The notes beneath the pieces were generated by a model. The model was not told the origin of the DNA and ran no database searches. It worked only from the letters and a program-made list of their open reading frames with translations. A DNA stretch of 64,000 nucleotides, from positions 248,001 through 312,000 of the forward strand of contig CAWGST010000005.1 of the NCBI GenBank assembly GCA_963825315.1. The letters are read 5' to 3'. The translations under genes and the position numbers were made by a program. Origin of the DNA: DASRLE01 sp963825315 (GTDB lineage: Bacteria > Verrucomicrobiota > Verrucomicrobiia > Limisphaerales > Palsa-1400). This document shows, one piece after another, positions 43,027 through 52,661 of this stretch. Numbering within the stretch: position 1 is the stretch's first letter; the number at the start of each line of letters is the position of its first letter.

Positions 43027-43629
43027 AGTGTACCTCTTCAAGAATTATTTTATGACTTTGGCCTGTTCGCACCGATCGCGGTCGCCATGTCCGGCCCGGA
43101 GCTTGCGCCACGACAAGAGCATTGACGGCCCCCGCGCCTCGAAAGTCTCCGAATCGGTTCTCATTTCCGCAACTCTGGGGTTTGGAATCCTGGAACGTCA
43201 AGCGAGATTATCGAGTCAACCGCAGCGCCTCGGCTGTGATCAAGACGCTGGACCTCTCGGAATTCACCGGGGTGACCCCGGTGACACCATGAGTGACGCC
43301 GGCCAGTCTTTCGCTGATAATCCAGCCGGCTGTGGCCGTGCAGGCATTCCTCATGAAACATGAACAGGGCCGCAGTATTTCAGGGCGGCAACTGCGGCGG
43401 AATGGAGGATGTTACTAATTGCATGGATAATTCTCTTGCCTGCCTGGTGAACTTGGATCCGGAAATCTTTCTTTGGTTTTCCTTGATTTAGTTCTGGACA
43501 GTCTCCAAGGAAAGATATAGTTTTGGTCGCGAACAAATCAATTATTATAATAGATATGTGCATCCGGAAGCATCGCCAGCTCATAGGCAAAATTGATTTG
43601 AACGACTTTATCCGTATCGGGGGTTCTCC
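43027..43629. other. 600-bp divergent regulatory region
   Basis: This lies between the GH3 operon and the AraC-type gene. It contains the strongest promoter-like site of the window (43523-43551), an ATTATCCAT site on the minus strand (43422-43430) and, at about 43150-43290, a plus frame (NVKRDYRVNRSASAVIKTLD) ending at a TGA, possibly a gene-end remnant. The minus frames at 43161-43361 and 43351-43852 have no domain. Confidence 0.5.
43523..43551 (+). promoter_or_regulatory. sigma-70-like promoter for the AraC-type gene
   Basis: A perfect -10 TATAAT lies at 43546-43551, 17 bp after a weak -35 (TTGGTC, 43523-43528). The -10 overlaps its own reverse complement (minus-strand TATAAT at 43549-43544), so divergent transcription toward GH3 may start from the same AT-rich spot. 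Confidence 0.4.
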
Positions 43630-44202
43630 ATGAAACGTAACAGCACGGCACACATCCAGGCTCATGGTTCCACCCTGACTGTTCTTCCGGCACGGGGTCC
43701 GAAGCCGCGCGACGGCGGCGGTTCTGCGGCGCGACATGGAGCCAGGTCGGAGGGCGCGCTGAGAATCCAACAAAGCATCGCTTACATGATGCAGCACCTG
43801 AATCAGCCCCTCCAAATCGCCAAGCTGGCGCAAACGGCCCATATCTCACCATCCCATTTCTTTGTCTTGTTCAAGCGCTGGGCGGGATTTTCTCCCATCG
43901 AGTATTTCATCCGCTTGCGCATGCAGCGGGCCGGCCGGTTGATGGCCGCCACCACCATGAGCGTGAAAGAGATCGCCGCAGCTTTGGGCTACGACGACCC
44001 TTTTTATTTCTCGCGCGTGTTCAAATCGGTCCACGGGATGGCGCCCAGCGACTATCGCCTGATGATGAAGGAATCGGAACAGACTGACGCCCGCGAAGGA
44101 ATGCCGGGATCGGAAAAAGACGGGGTATTGCCCCCGCTTCCAATTGCAGAACCGCTCGAAAACAACGTCGGATACAATAGGATAATCCATGAAAAAGAAT
44201 AA
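43630..44202 (+). CDS. AraC-type DNA-binding regulator lacking a sensor domain
   Basis: The 190-residue protein contains an AraC double helix-turn-helix domain at about 50-150: ALRIQQSIAYMMQHLNQPLQ, HISPSHFFVLFKRWAGFSPI, EIAAALGYDDPFYFSRVFK and HGMAPSDYRL. The 45 residues before it are low-complexity and too short for the usual cupin or other ligand-binding domain. It may therefore act constitutively, with a partner, or be N-terminally truncated. It is divergent from the GH3-GH116-PfkB genes and is the obvious candidate to regulate them. Confidence 0.88.
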   Translation: MKRNSTAHIQAHGSTLTVLPARGPKPRDGGGSAARHGARSEGALRIQQSIAYMMQHLNQPLQIAKLAQTAHISPSHFFVLFKRWAGFSPIEYFIRLRMQRAGRLMAATTMSVKEIAAALGYDDPFYFSRVFKSVHGMAPSDYRLMMKESEQTDAREGMPGSEKDGVLPPLPIAEPLENNVGYNRIIHEKE

Positions 44203-44395
44203 CATTATCCATTAAAAAGTTGTGGACAATGATCAAAGATGCCGATATAGTTCATGTTGAAAACAAAATACCTATGAACCACGCGGCTTGTCACAAGGGC
44301 GCCTCGGAGCGCCAGTGTCGTCTGATGCGATCGTTGTGCCATTGCGTATCCAAACATAGCGTTAGTAAACCCTGTCAAACGAAAGAGAGAAATTC

Positions 44396-47064
44396 ATGAA
44401 AAAACCGTTCCGTTCCTCACTGACCTTCCAATGCGCGGCGATGCTCGCTGCCGGGGTCGCCTGCCTGTCGAGCGCTTACGCCCAAAGCTTGACCAACGGC
44501 TTGATCTCGTATTGGCCATTAAGCTCCATCAACAACAACCAATCCACGCCGGACGTGCAAAACGGCTACGATTTGACTCCTCGAGCCGGAGGCAGTATCG
44601 TGACCTTCTCAAACGCCAGCATCACCCTGTCTTCTACTGGCGGCACTCGTGGCACCAACGGTTACTTGACATTGGGGAACGCGGGTTTGCTGGGCTATCA
44701 ATCTCCTGAGAATTCCTGGGGCACGCCCGCGACTCCTTTGCCGCCGACGCAGTTCCCGAACTATACCATTTCACTGTGGGTCAAAGGGCCTCTCGCCAGC
44801 ATGCCTTCTGGGGGAGGAGATCGCATCTTTGCTTCAGGATGGAGTCAAAACAACAGTCCGGTTTCGGACCTCAACACCGGCGGCTCGGGCGGAGTCAGGT
44901 ACCGAAACAACGAGTACGTTGGACAATTTTGTCCGACAGTACGGCGGGGCCGAGACTGAAAACAACAGCCTGGCACCGACCACGATATTTGCCAATTATA
45001 CCGGCGGCACGCACCGGCAAATCAACTGCAACCCGTGGGATGGCACCTGGCACAATCTCACGGAGGTGGCGCAAATGGTTACAAACGAGCCTTACCCTGT
45101 CATCCAAGGGCCTTTCACCACACCGTATCCGACCACCAACACCAGCGTGACCCCGAACGTCACAAACTACAACATCACCATCACGTTTAATTCCATGCCT
45201 TTGGATAATTACACGACAAACACGTCGGGATTCCTCACAACCTACGGCAACGCCGACACCGAGCCTGATACGAATCAAAATTACAGGCTTCAAGTGGCCA
45301 CCAGCCTGTCAGGTCCCTGGGTGACCGTCTCCACTAACGCCGCCACTGTCGGATACGGGTGCCAATCGATCACCGATACCAACGCGACGAATGCGACTGC
45401 CTTCTATCGTGTGCTTCAGCCCGGTGTCCGCCTGCAGGCTTGGTCAATCTACATGGATGGCAAATTCATCAGCAGTTCCTTGCAGTACACCAACCCCGCC
45501 GCCGGCACTGCCAACTGTCTTAACTATGCGGCCAATGTCAATGTGCCTGTGGGCATACCCATCCCGAATCCCCCAACCGATTATCTGCAAAATACGGGCA
45601 ATATGCCCGGCGGTTCAGACCCGGATGCCATTCAACCGCCTTGGGGCATCTGGTACTGCAACCTGTGGGCCGTCGGCGGCCTCTTCCGCACCACTGCGGG
45701 CAGTTATCTTCCCGCCGGAACAGCGATTGACGAAGTGGCCGTGTGGAAGCGGGCGTTAAGCCAGACTGATATCTCCAATTATATGGCCAACGGCATTCCC
45801 AATCCCGCTGGATACATTCCCTTGTTTTCCACATTGACGGAAGATTTTCCGGCTGTGGCGGTAGGCGACGTCCAGAACCTGAATTGGAGCGGGTCTAAAA
45901 ACGCCTCGTCGATTGTCTTGCAGCCTGGCAGCATCGCTCTGAGCTCGCCCTCAGGCAGCGGCGTTTACACCGAGACCATCACCACCAATATCACTAACAC
46001 CCTCGTGGTGACACGTGCCAGCATAAGCACCAATTCCTCTCCCGTTGTGACGATCGCCGTGCCAGGCGTCAGCAGTTGCTGGCACTATATCGACAGTTTT
46101 ACGTACCTGAACAATGGACCGATTAATGGCCAAGGCGCCTGGAACAATCCGAGCGCAGGCGTTTATGCCGGTCTGTTCAATATGGAAGTCTATACTGGAA
46201 GCGGCGGCAATAAGTACGCCTCCTTCGACGGCGATCCGGGTGGCACGGCAGGCAATGGCGGTTTGGCCGGAAGGAACCTCGGCGGCGACTCCATTCCAGT
46301 AAACGGAGACGGCACCCTGTTTTTCCGCTTTTACCTCGATCCCAGCGTCAATAATCCGGATGCCGTCAACCTCGGCGGCCTGACTCCTGATGTTGACTGT
46401 AATGTGGGCCTCACGGACATGGGATTGCGGGACCCGATTGACTTCGACGGCCTCAACGGGGGAAACGGACCGGCCATTTTCATCGTTCGAAATCGAAGGC
46501 GGCGCCGGCGGCGTCATTGATCTCAACTGCAGCGATGGCCCCGCAGCCATGGCGCTCTCGCCGGGGGGATACAAGTGGTCACTGGACACCTATAATAACC
46601 CGAGTGGCAACAGCCTTGATGTGGGCGTGGTTTACGACACTTGGATTGACTTCACAAACGAGCCAGCCGAGGTGTCCGGCGGCCTCGGTTCCGGCGGCAC
46701 GCAAACCAATGGCTGTATTTACAGGGTCTGGCTGCAAGAGGTGACCGGGCCGAATGCATGGCCCAATCGCAGCAACCTGTTTGCAGCCATCACGGTCACC
46801 AACACCGTCGCAACCCCGAACTTCGCTTACCCGCAAGGCTGGCTGGTGTCGGCCCGCAACCTCACTACCAATGGTTTGGCCGGGGTTCAGCCGGCGAGCG
46901 AATTGCTCAACAGCCTGTACCTCTGCACCTCCAAGAATATCTCACCCGAAGACACGAATATGCTTCGGTTTGACGACTTCTACCTAAGCTCGTGCGGGTA
47001 CAACTCAACGCTGCCGGTGGCTGATCCCGCCGTCGCAGCCTTTGGAGCGGAAAACACATATTGA
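44396..47064 (+). pseudogene. secreted LamG-domain protein, two frameshifts
   Basis: Three frames join into about 888 residues. The start MKKPFRSSLTFQCAAMLAAG leads into a signal peptide ending SSAYAQ, then a LamG-like domain (LTNGLISYWPL, NYTISLWVKGPL). An extra base at about 44915 moves the frame to TLDNFVRQYGGAETENNSLA. A late LamG-type strand (RLQAWSIYMDGKFISSSL, GTAIDEVAVWKRALSQTDIS) and a second beta-rich domain follow. At 46458-46462 GGGGG should be GGGG, giving FEIEGGAGGVIDL and the end FDDFYLSSCGYN. No PEP-CTERM or other anchor is visible. A cell-surface or glycan-binding role is inferred. Both breaks could be sequence errors. Confidence 0.72.
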
Positions 47065-47094
47065 TGAGGCAAACACAACAATAAATGCTACATG

Positions 47095-47134
47095 GGCGGC
47101 AGAGCGGGCTTTTTGGAAAAGCCGCTCTGCCGCC
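47095..47134. terminator. GC-rich hairpin between LamG and pseudopilin genes
   Basis: GGCGGCAGAGCGGGCTTTT pairs with AAAAGCCGCTCTGCCGCC, leaving one bulged G and a 3-nt loop. It lies 31 bp after the LamG stop and 24 bp before the next start. It could terminate transcription or be a dispersed palindrome of the kind seen at 3207-3230. Confidence 0.45.
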
Positions 47135-47157
47135 ACAAGCGATTTGGAAACCCAATC

Positions 47158-48015
47158 ATGAAAATCCAGTCACGTTTGATGTCAAAACTAACAGGCGCCA
47201 TCCACCGGGCTTTCACATTGATCGAACTGCTGGTCGTGATCGCCATTATCGCCATCCTGGCGGCCATGCTGCTGCCCGCCCTGGCCAAATCAAAATTCCA
47301 ATCCATGGTCACCAGTTGCAGTTCCAACTTCAGGCAATGGTCGGTGGTCGCCAATTTTTATGCCAACGATTTTAATTCGTTTCTGCCCGGGTTCGGTGAG
47401 ACTGGCTTCGGTGGATGGGGTTGGGACGCCAGTACGAACATTCTTCCCGGCCTGGCGCCTTATGGCCTGACGGTTCCAATGTGGTTCTGCCCGGTTCGCC
47501 CCAACGATTTTACGGTCGCGAACACGTCCTTCCAGAAGACGTGGGGCCACCCGCTCATCACCATCGCGGACCTCGAACTATACCTTCCGAACAGTGCGTA
47601 CCCTGGTGAAGACAAGTTGTTTCACAATTATTGGATTAAGCGCGTAGGCGGTCAAACCAGCGGGTTCTTCCCAAACTTCGACGCTGGCAACGCCAAGTAT
47701 GCACAGCCCGGTCCAAACCAAACCGACGCCGGAATCTACGGATGGCCCTATAAAATCAGCGATCAATGCATCTCGCGTGTTCCATTCATAAGCGATCTCT
47801 GCCTTGACAATTTACCCATCACCGCAACGGTGATTCCTGAATGGTTTAATGCCCCGCCGGTGATTGCTGCGCTGGGAGGGACGGTCTCGATGGCGCATTA
47901 TTTTAACGGGCGCCTCGCAGGAGTTAATTGTGCTTTTGCCGATGGCCATGTCCTGATGCATGCGCCGAAGCAAATTAGAACACAATACTTCGCCGCGTAT
48001 TACTGGTTCTATTGA
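47158..48015 (+). CDS. pseudopilin-like protein with prepilin N-terminus
   Basis: From the ATG at 47158 the product is 285 residues. The N-terminus AFTLIELLVVIAIIAILAAM is a type IV prepilin/type II pseudopilin methylation motif, with Glu at +5 of the cleavage site, followed by LLPALAKSK as in the large verrucomicrobial family. The C-terminal domain ends in AHYFNGRLAGVNCAFADGHV, the conserved FADGHV box of that family. Such proteins are probably exported through a type II-like system. Its position after a LamG protein is typical. A terminator at 48039 ends the unit. Confidence 0.9.
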   Translation: MKIQSRLMSKLTGAIHRAFTLIELLVVIAIIAILAAMLLPALAKSKFQSMVTSCSSNFRQWSVVANFYANDFNSFLPGFGETGFGGWGWDASTNILPGLAPYGLTVPMWFCPVRPNDFTVANTSFQKTWGHPLITIADLELYLPNSAYPGEDKLFHNYWIKRVGGQTSGFFPNFDAGNAKYAQPGPNQTDAGIYGWPYKISDQCISRVPFISDLCLDNLPITATVIPEWFNAPPVIAALGGTVSMAHYFNGRLAGVNCAFADGHVLMHAPKQIRTQYFAAYYWFY

Positions 48016-48038
48016 TGGCGAGCGTAATAGGCTTGTGA

Positions 48039-48066
48039 AGGCGTCGGATAACCGGCGCCTTTTTTT
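48039..48066 (+). terminator. intrinsic terminator after the pseudopilin gene
   Basis: AGGCGTCGG (48039-48047), loop ATAA, CCGGCGCCT (48052-48060) with one G-T pair, followed by a run of seven T (48060-48066). Confidence 0.85.
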
Positions 48067-48249
48067 GCACCTGCGCCGTATGAATCCATATAAGAACGAT
48101 CGAGCCATAAACAGACGCCGGAACCAGGGTAGCATCATCCATTAAGATCATAGTATTATCCATTCCATTCGGTGGCGATAAATGCTATAAATAGACCAGT
48201 TGAGCAACAGAAATAAACTAAACTAAAGCAACTAACCAAAAGCAACTTT

Positions 48250-49056
48250 ATGAAAAATACAAAAGCGTTTGCAGGGCTTGTATCAGTGGCAACAATCGCC
48301 CTCCTGGGTGGTTTAGCCCATCAGGTTCAAGGGCAGAATTATGTCACCGAAAGCCAGTCGTCAACATTAGTTTGGGGCGGCACACCGGTTTATCAGACAG
48401 GGGCAACCCCTGAAAGTGACAGTGGCGGCTCTACGCACGACGTCAGTAATTGGGGCCAGGCCGTCTCTGGCGTCAATGGTAACGGCTCGATTGGCCAGGA
48501 TTTTGAAGTCACCTCAGCGGGCACATTGACAGGCGCTCAATTGGTTATGGCGGGAGCCACAGGGACCTTTAGCGTCGAGCTTTATGATTTGGGATCCGCC
48601 TCATCGCTTGGATGGCCTCCCGTCTATAACTCCGGAGGAACTCCTGTCCCCAGCGCGACGTCTCAACTCAACGCGGGTGGAAATAAGCTGTCAACAGGCG
48701 ACAACTTCACCACCACGGCAATGGCCAGTGAGACGCTTATAACGTTGACTTTCGGAGGTGCGGATGCAAATGTCACATTGTCTCCCGGTGAGGTTTATAT
48801 GCTTGCGCTTGATCCGTGGGCTAACGTTAACCGTAGCGGCACTTGGTGGAGTCGGGGCGGCAATCCTGTGGCAGCTTACGACACGGGCGAGGGTATGGAC
48901 ACGGATTCCGCGTCGTATGCTTTTGCCTATCAGGCTTTGGGAGGCAGAAGTACTATTCGCGACTTGGACACGGCTATAGATGTGGTTCCCGAGCCTTCCA
49001 CGATCGCTCTGGGCGTCATTGGCGCCTCCTCTTTGCTGCTTCGCCGCCGCAAATAA
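48250..49056 (+). CDS. PEP-CTERM sorting-domain protein
   Basis: The 268-residue protein begins MKNTKAFAGLVSVATIALLG, a signal peptide ending near VQGQ. The mature part is a Gly/Ser/Thr-rich beta domain (QDFEVTSAGTLTGAQLVMAG, EVYMLALDPWANV). The C-terminus has the PEP-CTERM tripartite signal: VPEPSTIAL, a hydrophobic helix and a final RRRK. Exosortase would cut at PEP and anchor or release the protein, as is usual for biofilm or extracellular proteins. No exosortase gene is in the window. Confidence 0.9.
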   Translation: MKNTKAFAGLVSVATIALLGGLAHQVQGQNYVTESQSSTLVWGGTPVYQTGATPESDSGGSTHDVSNWGQAVSGVNGNGSIGQDFEVTSAGTLTGAQLVMAGATGTFSVELYDLGSASSLGWPPVYNSGGTPVPSATSQLNAGGNKLSTGDNFTTTAMASETLITLTFGGADANVTLSPGEVYMLALDPWANVNRSGTWWSRGGNPVAAYDTGEGMDTDSASYAFAYQALGGRSTIRDLDTAIDVVPEPSTIALGVIGASSLLLRRRK

Positions 49057-49080
49057 CTTGGGTTAGTTGAGAAAATTAGC

Positions 49081-49116
49081 AGCCGCCACCGGACAACGGT
49101 GGCGGCTGTTTTCTTT
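49081..49116 (+). terminator. intrinsic terminator after the PEP-CTERM gene
   Basis: AGCCGCCACCG (49081-49091), loop GACAA, CGGTGGCGGCT (49097-49107): a perfect 11-bp stem, followed by GTTTTCTTT. Confidence 0.85.
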
Positions 49117-49157
49117 CCAGACCCGGGTGATCCTGCCAAGGCACGCGAAAGACAGCA

Positions 49158-50675
49158 GTGCAATTCATGAATCCGGCCTTATCCGATAAAGAACTGAACG
49201 AAGCTCGCGAGCTTTTGAACAATTCCAACTTTTCCCGAGCCGTGCCGGCTTATGAAAGGCTGACCCGGCAATTCCCGCGCAAGGCCCGGATTTGGCTGGA
49301 ATATGGGGCCGCCGCGGCCGGCGCGGGCCAACTGGATCTGTCTGAACGGGCCTGGACCAAAGCGGCGGAGTTGGAGCCACGCAACAGCGAGATCATGCTG
49401 CAAATTGGCCATCAATACCAGGGTTTGCGCCAGCCGGAAAAGGCCCGGGCCTCGTTTGAGAAGGCGGCTGCGGCTGATCCGCAGGGCATCAACCCACGCA
49501 TGGCCCTGGCGATTTTGTTCGAGCAGAACCATCGCTTTGCAGAGGCTCGTGAAGCGATTGCGTCGTGCCTGGCCATTGATCCCCGGGATGATCAGGCCCG
49601 CTACTATGCCGCATTCCTCGACCGGCGCGAGAATAAAATTCAGGACGCCGAACGCCACTTGCGTGATTTGATCGCGTCCGGACCCCGGCACCAGTACGTC
49701 CAATACGCCAGCCGGTATGAATTGGCCGAGGTGCTCAACAGGACTGACCGCTTTGACGAAGCCATGCAAATGTTGGTTGAGGCCAAGAATCTCGTGCGAC
49801 GCTTGGGAAACATCGAAGTGCTCTTAAAGGAGTATGACCAGGCCGCGAACCAGGACCGCCGTTCGAGTCAAGAGTTGGCCAGGGATGTCCTTCGCACCTG
49901 GGGCCGGGAATTTCCCGAACGGAGCCGTGAAGCCATGCCGAAGCTGGCGTTCCTCGGAGGCCATCCGCGCAGTGGCACGACGCTGTTGGAGCAGATTCTT
50001 GGCGCCCACCCGGGCGTGGCGGCGTTGGATGAGCCACGCGCCTTTACGACGATTGTCTGCAAGTTATTCAACGCCTCGCCGCAAATTTCCGCCCCGCGCC
50101 TGAATGTCATCCGCCGCCGCTATCTGGAAGCGTTCCAGAGGGAACGGGGTGGGAATTTGGAAGGAAAGTTGCTTTTGGACAAGAATCCATCGCCCACGGC
50201 CAAACTTCGCATCTGGTTGCGGGTTTTCCCCGAACTGCGTGTCCTCATTGCGTTGCGTGATCCGCGTGACGTGGTGATCAGTTGTTATTTTCAGAACATT
50301 CCACTCAATCCTGTCAACGCAAACTTCCTCTCCCTGGAAAGGACTGCCCGGCATTATGCCAATTTAATGGACGTCTGGCTGGCCGTGCGGCAATGGGAAG
50401 GTCTGGCTTGGATGGAGACGCGCTATGAAGACATCGTGGCGGACCTCGAGAAGGAGGGCCGCCGGGTTACTGAGTTTCTTGGTTTGGGTTGGGACCAGGC
50501 CCAGGGACGATTCCATGAGAAAAGCAGCGGGAAACAGATGTATTCGCCCACCTATCGCGACGCCAGCCAGCCGGTCTATGTTCGGTCCGTTGCCCGCTGG
50601 CACGCCTACGAGAAGCATCTTGGCCCCATTTTGCCGATATTAGAGCCTTATTGTCGCGCCTTGGGATATACCTGA
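49158..50675 (+). CDS. TPR-sulfotransferase
   Basis: The 505-residue protein has TPR repeats in the first 240 residues (NNSNFSRAVPAYERLTRQFP, AWTKAAELEPRNSEIMLQIG, GLRQPEKARASFEKAAAADP). A sulfotransferase domain follows, with the PAPS phosphosulfate loop LGGHPRSGTTLLEQIL near 268 and the 3'-phosphate motif ALRDPRDVVISCYFQ. It should move sulfate from PAPS onto a carbohydrate or tyrosine. The TPR part probably binds a protein partner. It lies convergent to the TMTC-like pair. An internal ATG four codons downstream is an equally good start. Confidence 0.9.
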   Translation: MQFMNPALSDKELNEARELLNNSNFSRAVPAYERLTRQFPRKARIWLEYGAAAAGAGQLDLSERAWTKAAELEPRNSEIMLQIGHQYQGLRQPEKARASFEKAAAADPQGINPRMALAILFEQNHRFAEAREAIASCLAIDPRDDQARYYAAFLDRRENKIQDAERHLRDLIASGPRHQYVQYASRYELAEVLNRTDRFDEAMQMLVEAKNLVRRLGNIEVLLKEYDQAANQDRRSSQELARDVLRTWGREFPERSREAMPKLAFLGGHPRSGTTLLEQILGAHPGVAALDEPRAFTTIVCKLFNASPQISAPRLNVIRRRYLEAFQRERGGNLEGKLLLDKNPSPTAKLRIWLRVFPELRVLIALRDPRDVVISCYFQNIPLNPVNANFLSLERTARHYANLMDVWLAVRQWEGLAWMETRYEDIVADLEKEGRRVTEFLGLGWDQAQGRFHEKSSGKQMYSPTYRDASQPVYVRSVARWHAYEKHLGPILPILEPYCRALGYT

Positions 50676-50750
50676 AAGGCAGAAGGAAGAAGTGAAAATG
50701 CAGTAGGGCGAGTCTCACCCTTGCCGATTGTTGCTCGTTTTTCATGTTTC

Positions 50751-52624
50751 TTACTTCTTAATTAACTTTTGGAGGACGGCTTTTTCGAGGTTGCTCCGGG
50801 CCGCCGCATAACCGGGGTTGATTGCCAATGCCTTTTGGTAACAGGCGATCGCTTCGTCCACTCTTCCCTTTTGCCGCAGAGCGTTGCCAAGGTTGTTGTC
50901 GGCTTCCGCCAAGGCGGGATTGATTTCCAGCGCCTTTTGGAAATGGGTGATCGCTTCGTTCACTCTTCCCTTTTGGCCCAGAGCATTGCCAAGGTTGTTG
51001 TGGGCTTCCGCGAAATCAGGCCTGATTTGCACCGCTTGCTGGCAATGGGCGATCGCTTCGTCCACTCTTCCCTTTTGCAGAAGAGTATAGCCAAGGTTGT
51101 TTTGGGCTGTCGCGTCGTGGGGCGCGATTTGCGCCGCCTTTCGCAAATGGGTCATCGCTTGGTCCACACTGCCCTTTTGGAAAAGTGCCAGGCCGAGGTT
51201 GTTGTGGGCTTCCGCGTCGTGGGGCTCGATTTGCAATGCCTCTTCATAATGCGTGATCGCGTCGTCCATTCTGTCCTCCTGGCGAAGAGCGTTGCCGAGG
51301 TTGAAGTGGGCCATGTAGTTGCCTGTGGTGCAGGCGAGCGTGTGGGTCCACAAGGTTTCGTTGCTTTTCCAATACCGGGTCTGTATCCAGGCGCAGACCA
51401 TCAATGCGCCAATCACGGCGGCCATCAAACCGCCCAGCACCGCCCGCCGCTGTTGCCACCCGATGCTCCAATCCCCCACCGCCCATGTCCCCGCCAGGGC
51501 CAGCCCGATTCCCGGCAAATAGGTGTAGCGATCCGCATGGGCATAGTACGATATTTGAATAAACCCAATCGCCGGAACCAGCATTCCCAGATACCAGAGC
51601 CAGCCCACCAGCAGGTAGGGGCGTCTGTTCCGGAACGCGAGCACACTTATGGAAATTGCCGCCAGCAGGACAAAGGCCAGGGCAACCTTCCAGAATGGCA
51701 GTCCGTTTGGGGGATTGATATAAGGGATGGCCAATCCCGCCGGAAAAACCATTTGCCGCAGGTAGATGCCATAAGAAACCAAGGCGTTGCCGAGGCGTTC
51801 AAGGAACGGTTGCCGCTGAGAGTCAAACACTTTTTCCGGGACAAGAACCGTCGCCAGGCATGACCCGGCCGAAAGCAGGAACAACGGAATCTTCTCCTTG
51901 ATCAATCCCCCAAAAAGCGCCACAAGCCTCGCGGCGCCAACCTTCCCGCCGCCTGCCCCGTCCAGCGTCACGCGATGGAGCGGCCACCAGTCCAGCAACA
52001 GCAACACAAACGGCAGAGTCACCAGCATGTTCTTGCATAAAAGTCCCAAGGCATACGCCAGCGCCACCGCCGCGTAGCGCCCGCGCGAAGGCTGGCGCAC
52101 ATAACGCGCATAAGCCCACAGGGTCAGCATGAAGAGGACCCGCTCAGCACGTCCTTGCGTTCCGCAATCCAGGCCACCGACTCCACCCGCAGCGGATGAA
52201 TGGCAAACACCGCCGCCACGAATGCGCTGCGCCACAAGCTCCCCGTCATCTCTCTCAACACCAGAAACAAAAGGACTACGGTCATCGCGTGCAGCGCGAC
52301 ATTAGTCAAATGATGACCGCCCGCCCGCAGGCCATATACCTGGCAGTCCGCCATGTGCGTCAGCCACGTCAACGGGTGCCAGTGGCCGATTTTTCCATAG
52401 GTCAACGCCCAGACGGCTCCTTTCAGGGTCAAACCCCTTGCTACCATCGGGTTCTGATACACATACTCTTGGTCATCGTAATTGACGAACCCGAAACCCG
52501 CCGTCTGTCCAAACACTGCAAAGGTGATGGCGGCCAGCACAAGGCACACCGCCGGCGCCCGCCAGCGTTGCTCCCGGCGGCCGGCGCCGACGAGGACTCT
52601 TAGCGGAGATTGTTGGCGGATCAT
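50751..52624 (-). pseudogene. TMTC-like GT-C/TPR membrane protein, frameshifted
   Basis: This tandem paralogue of the gene at 52662-54755 is split at 52139-52141, where one more G (minus strand) restores the frame, giving 624 residues. The N-terminal part keeps FVNYDDQEYVYQNPMVARG with the DD catalytic pair of GT-C enzymes, HPLTWLTHMADCQVYG and HPLRVESVAWIAERKDVLSG. After the shift come membrane helices and then five full TPR units plus a half unit (AHNNLGNALGQKGRVNEAIT, ADNNLGNALRQKGRVDEAIA). This matches TMTC-type protein O-mannosyltransferase relatives. The acceptor is unknown. Confidence 0.8.
50786..51320 (-). repeat. 102-bp TPR-coding tandem repeats
   Basis: There are five 34-residue TPR units plus a half unit at the 3' end of the gene. 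The unit includes the conserved DNA string CTTCCCTTTTG and is nearly identical to units in the neighbouring paralogue (52698-53455). Confidence 0.85.
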
Positions 52625-52661
52625 AATTTGCGGACATGTGTCATAAATGGGTCACCCATTG

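Noticed and set aside
43161..43361. 66-codon minus-strand frame in the divergent region
   Set aside because: No domain, and a weak plus-strand remnant (NVKRDYRVNRSASAVIK) explains the region about as well.
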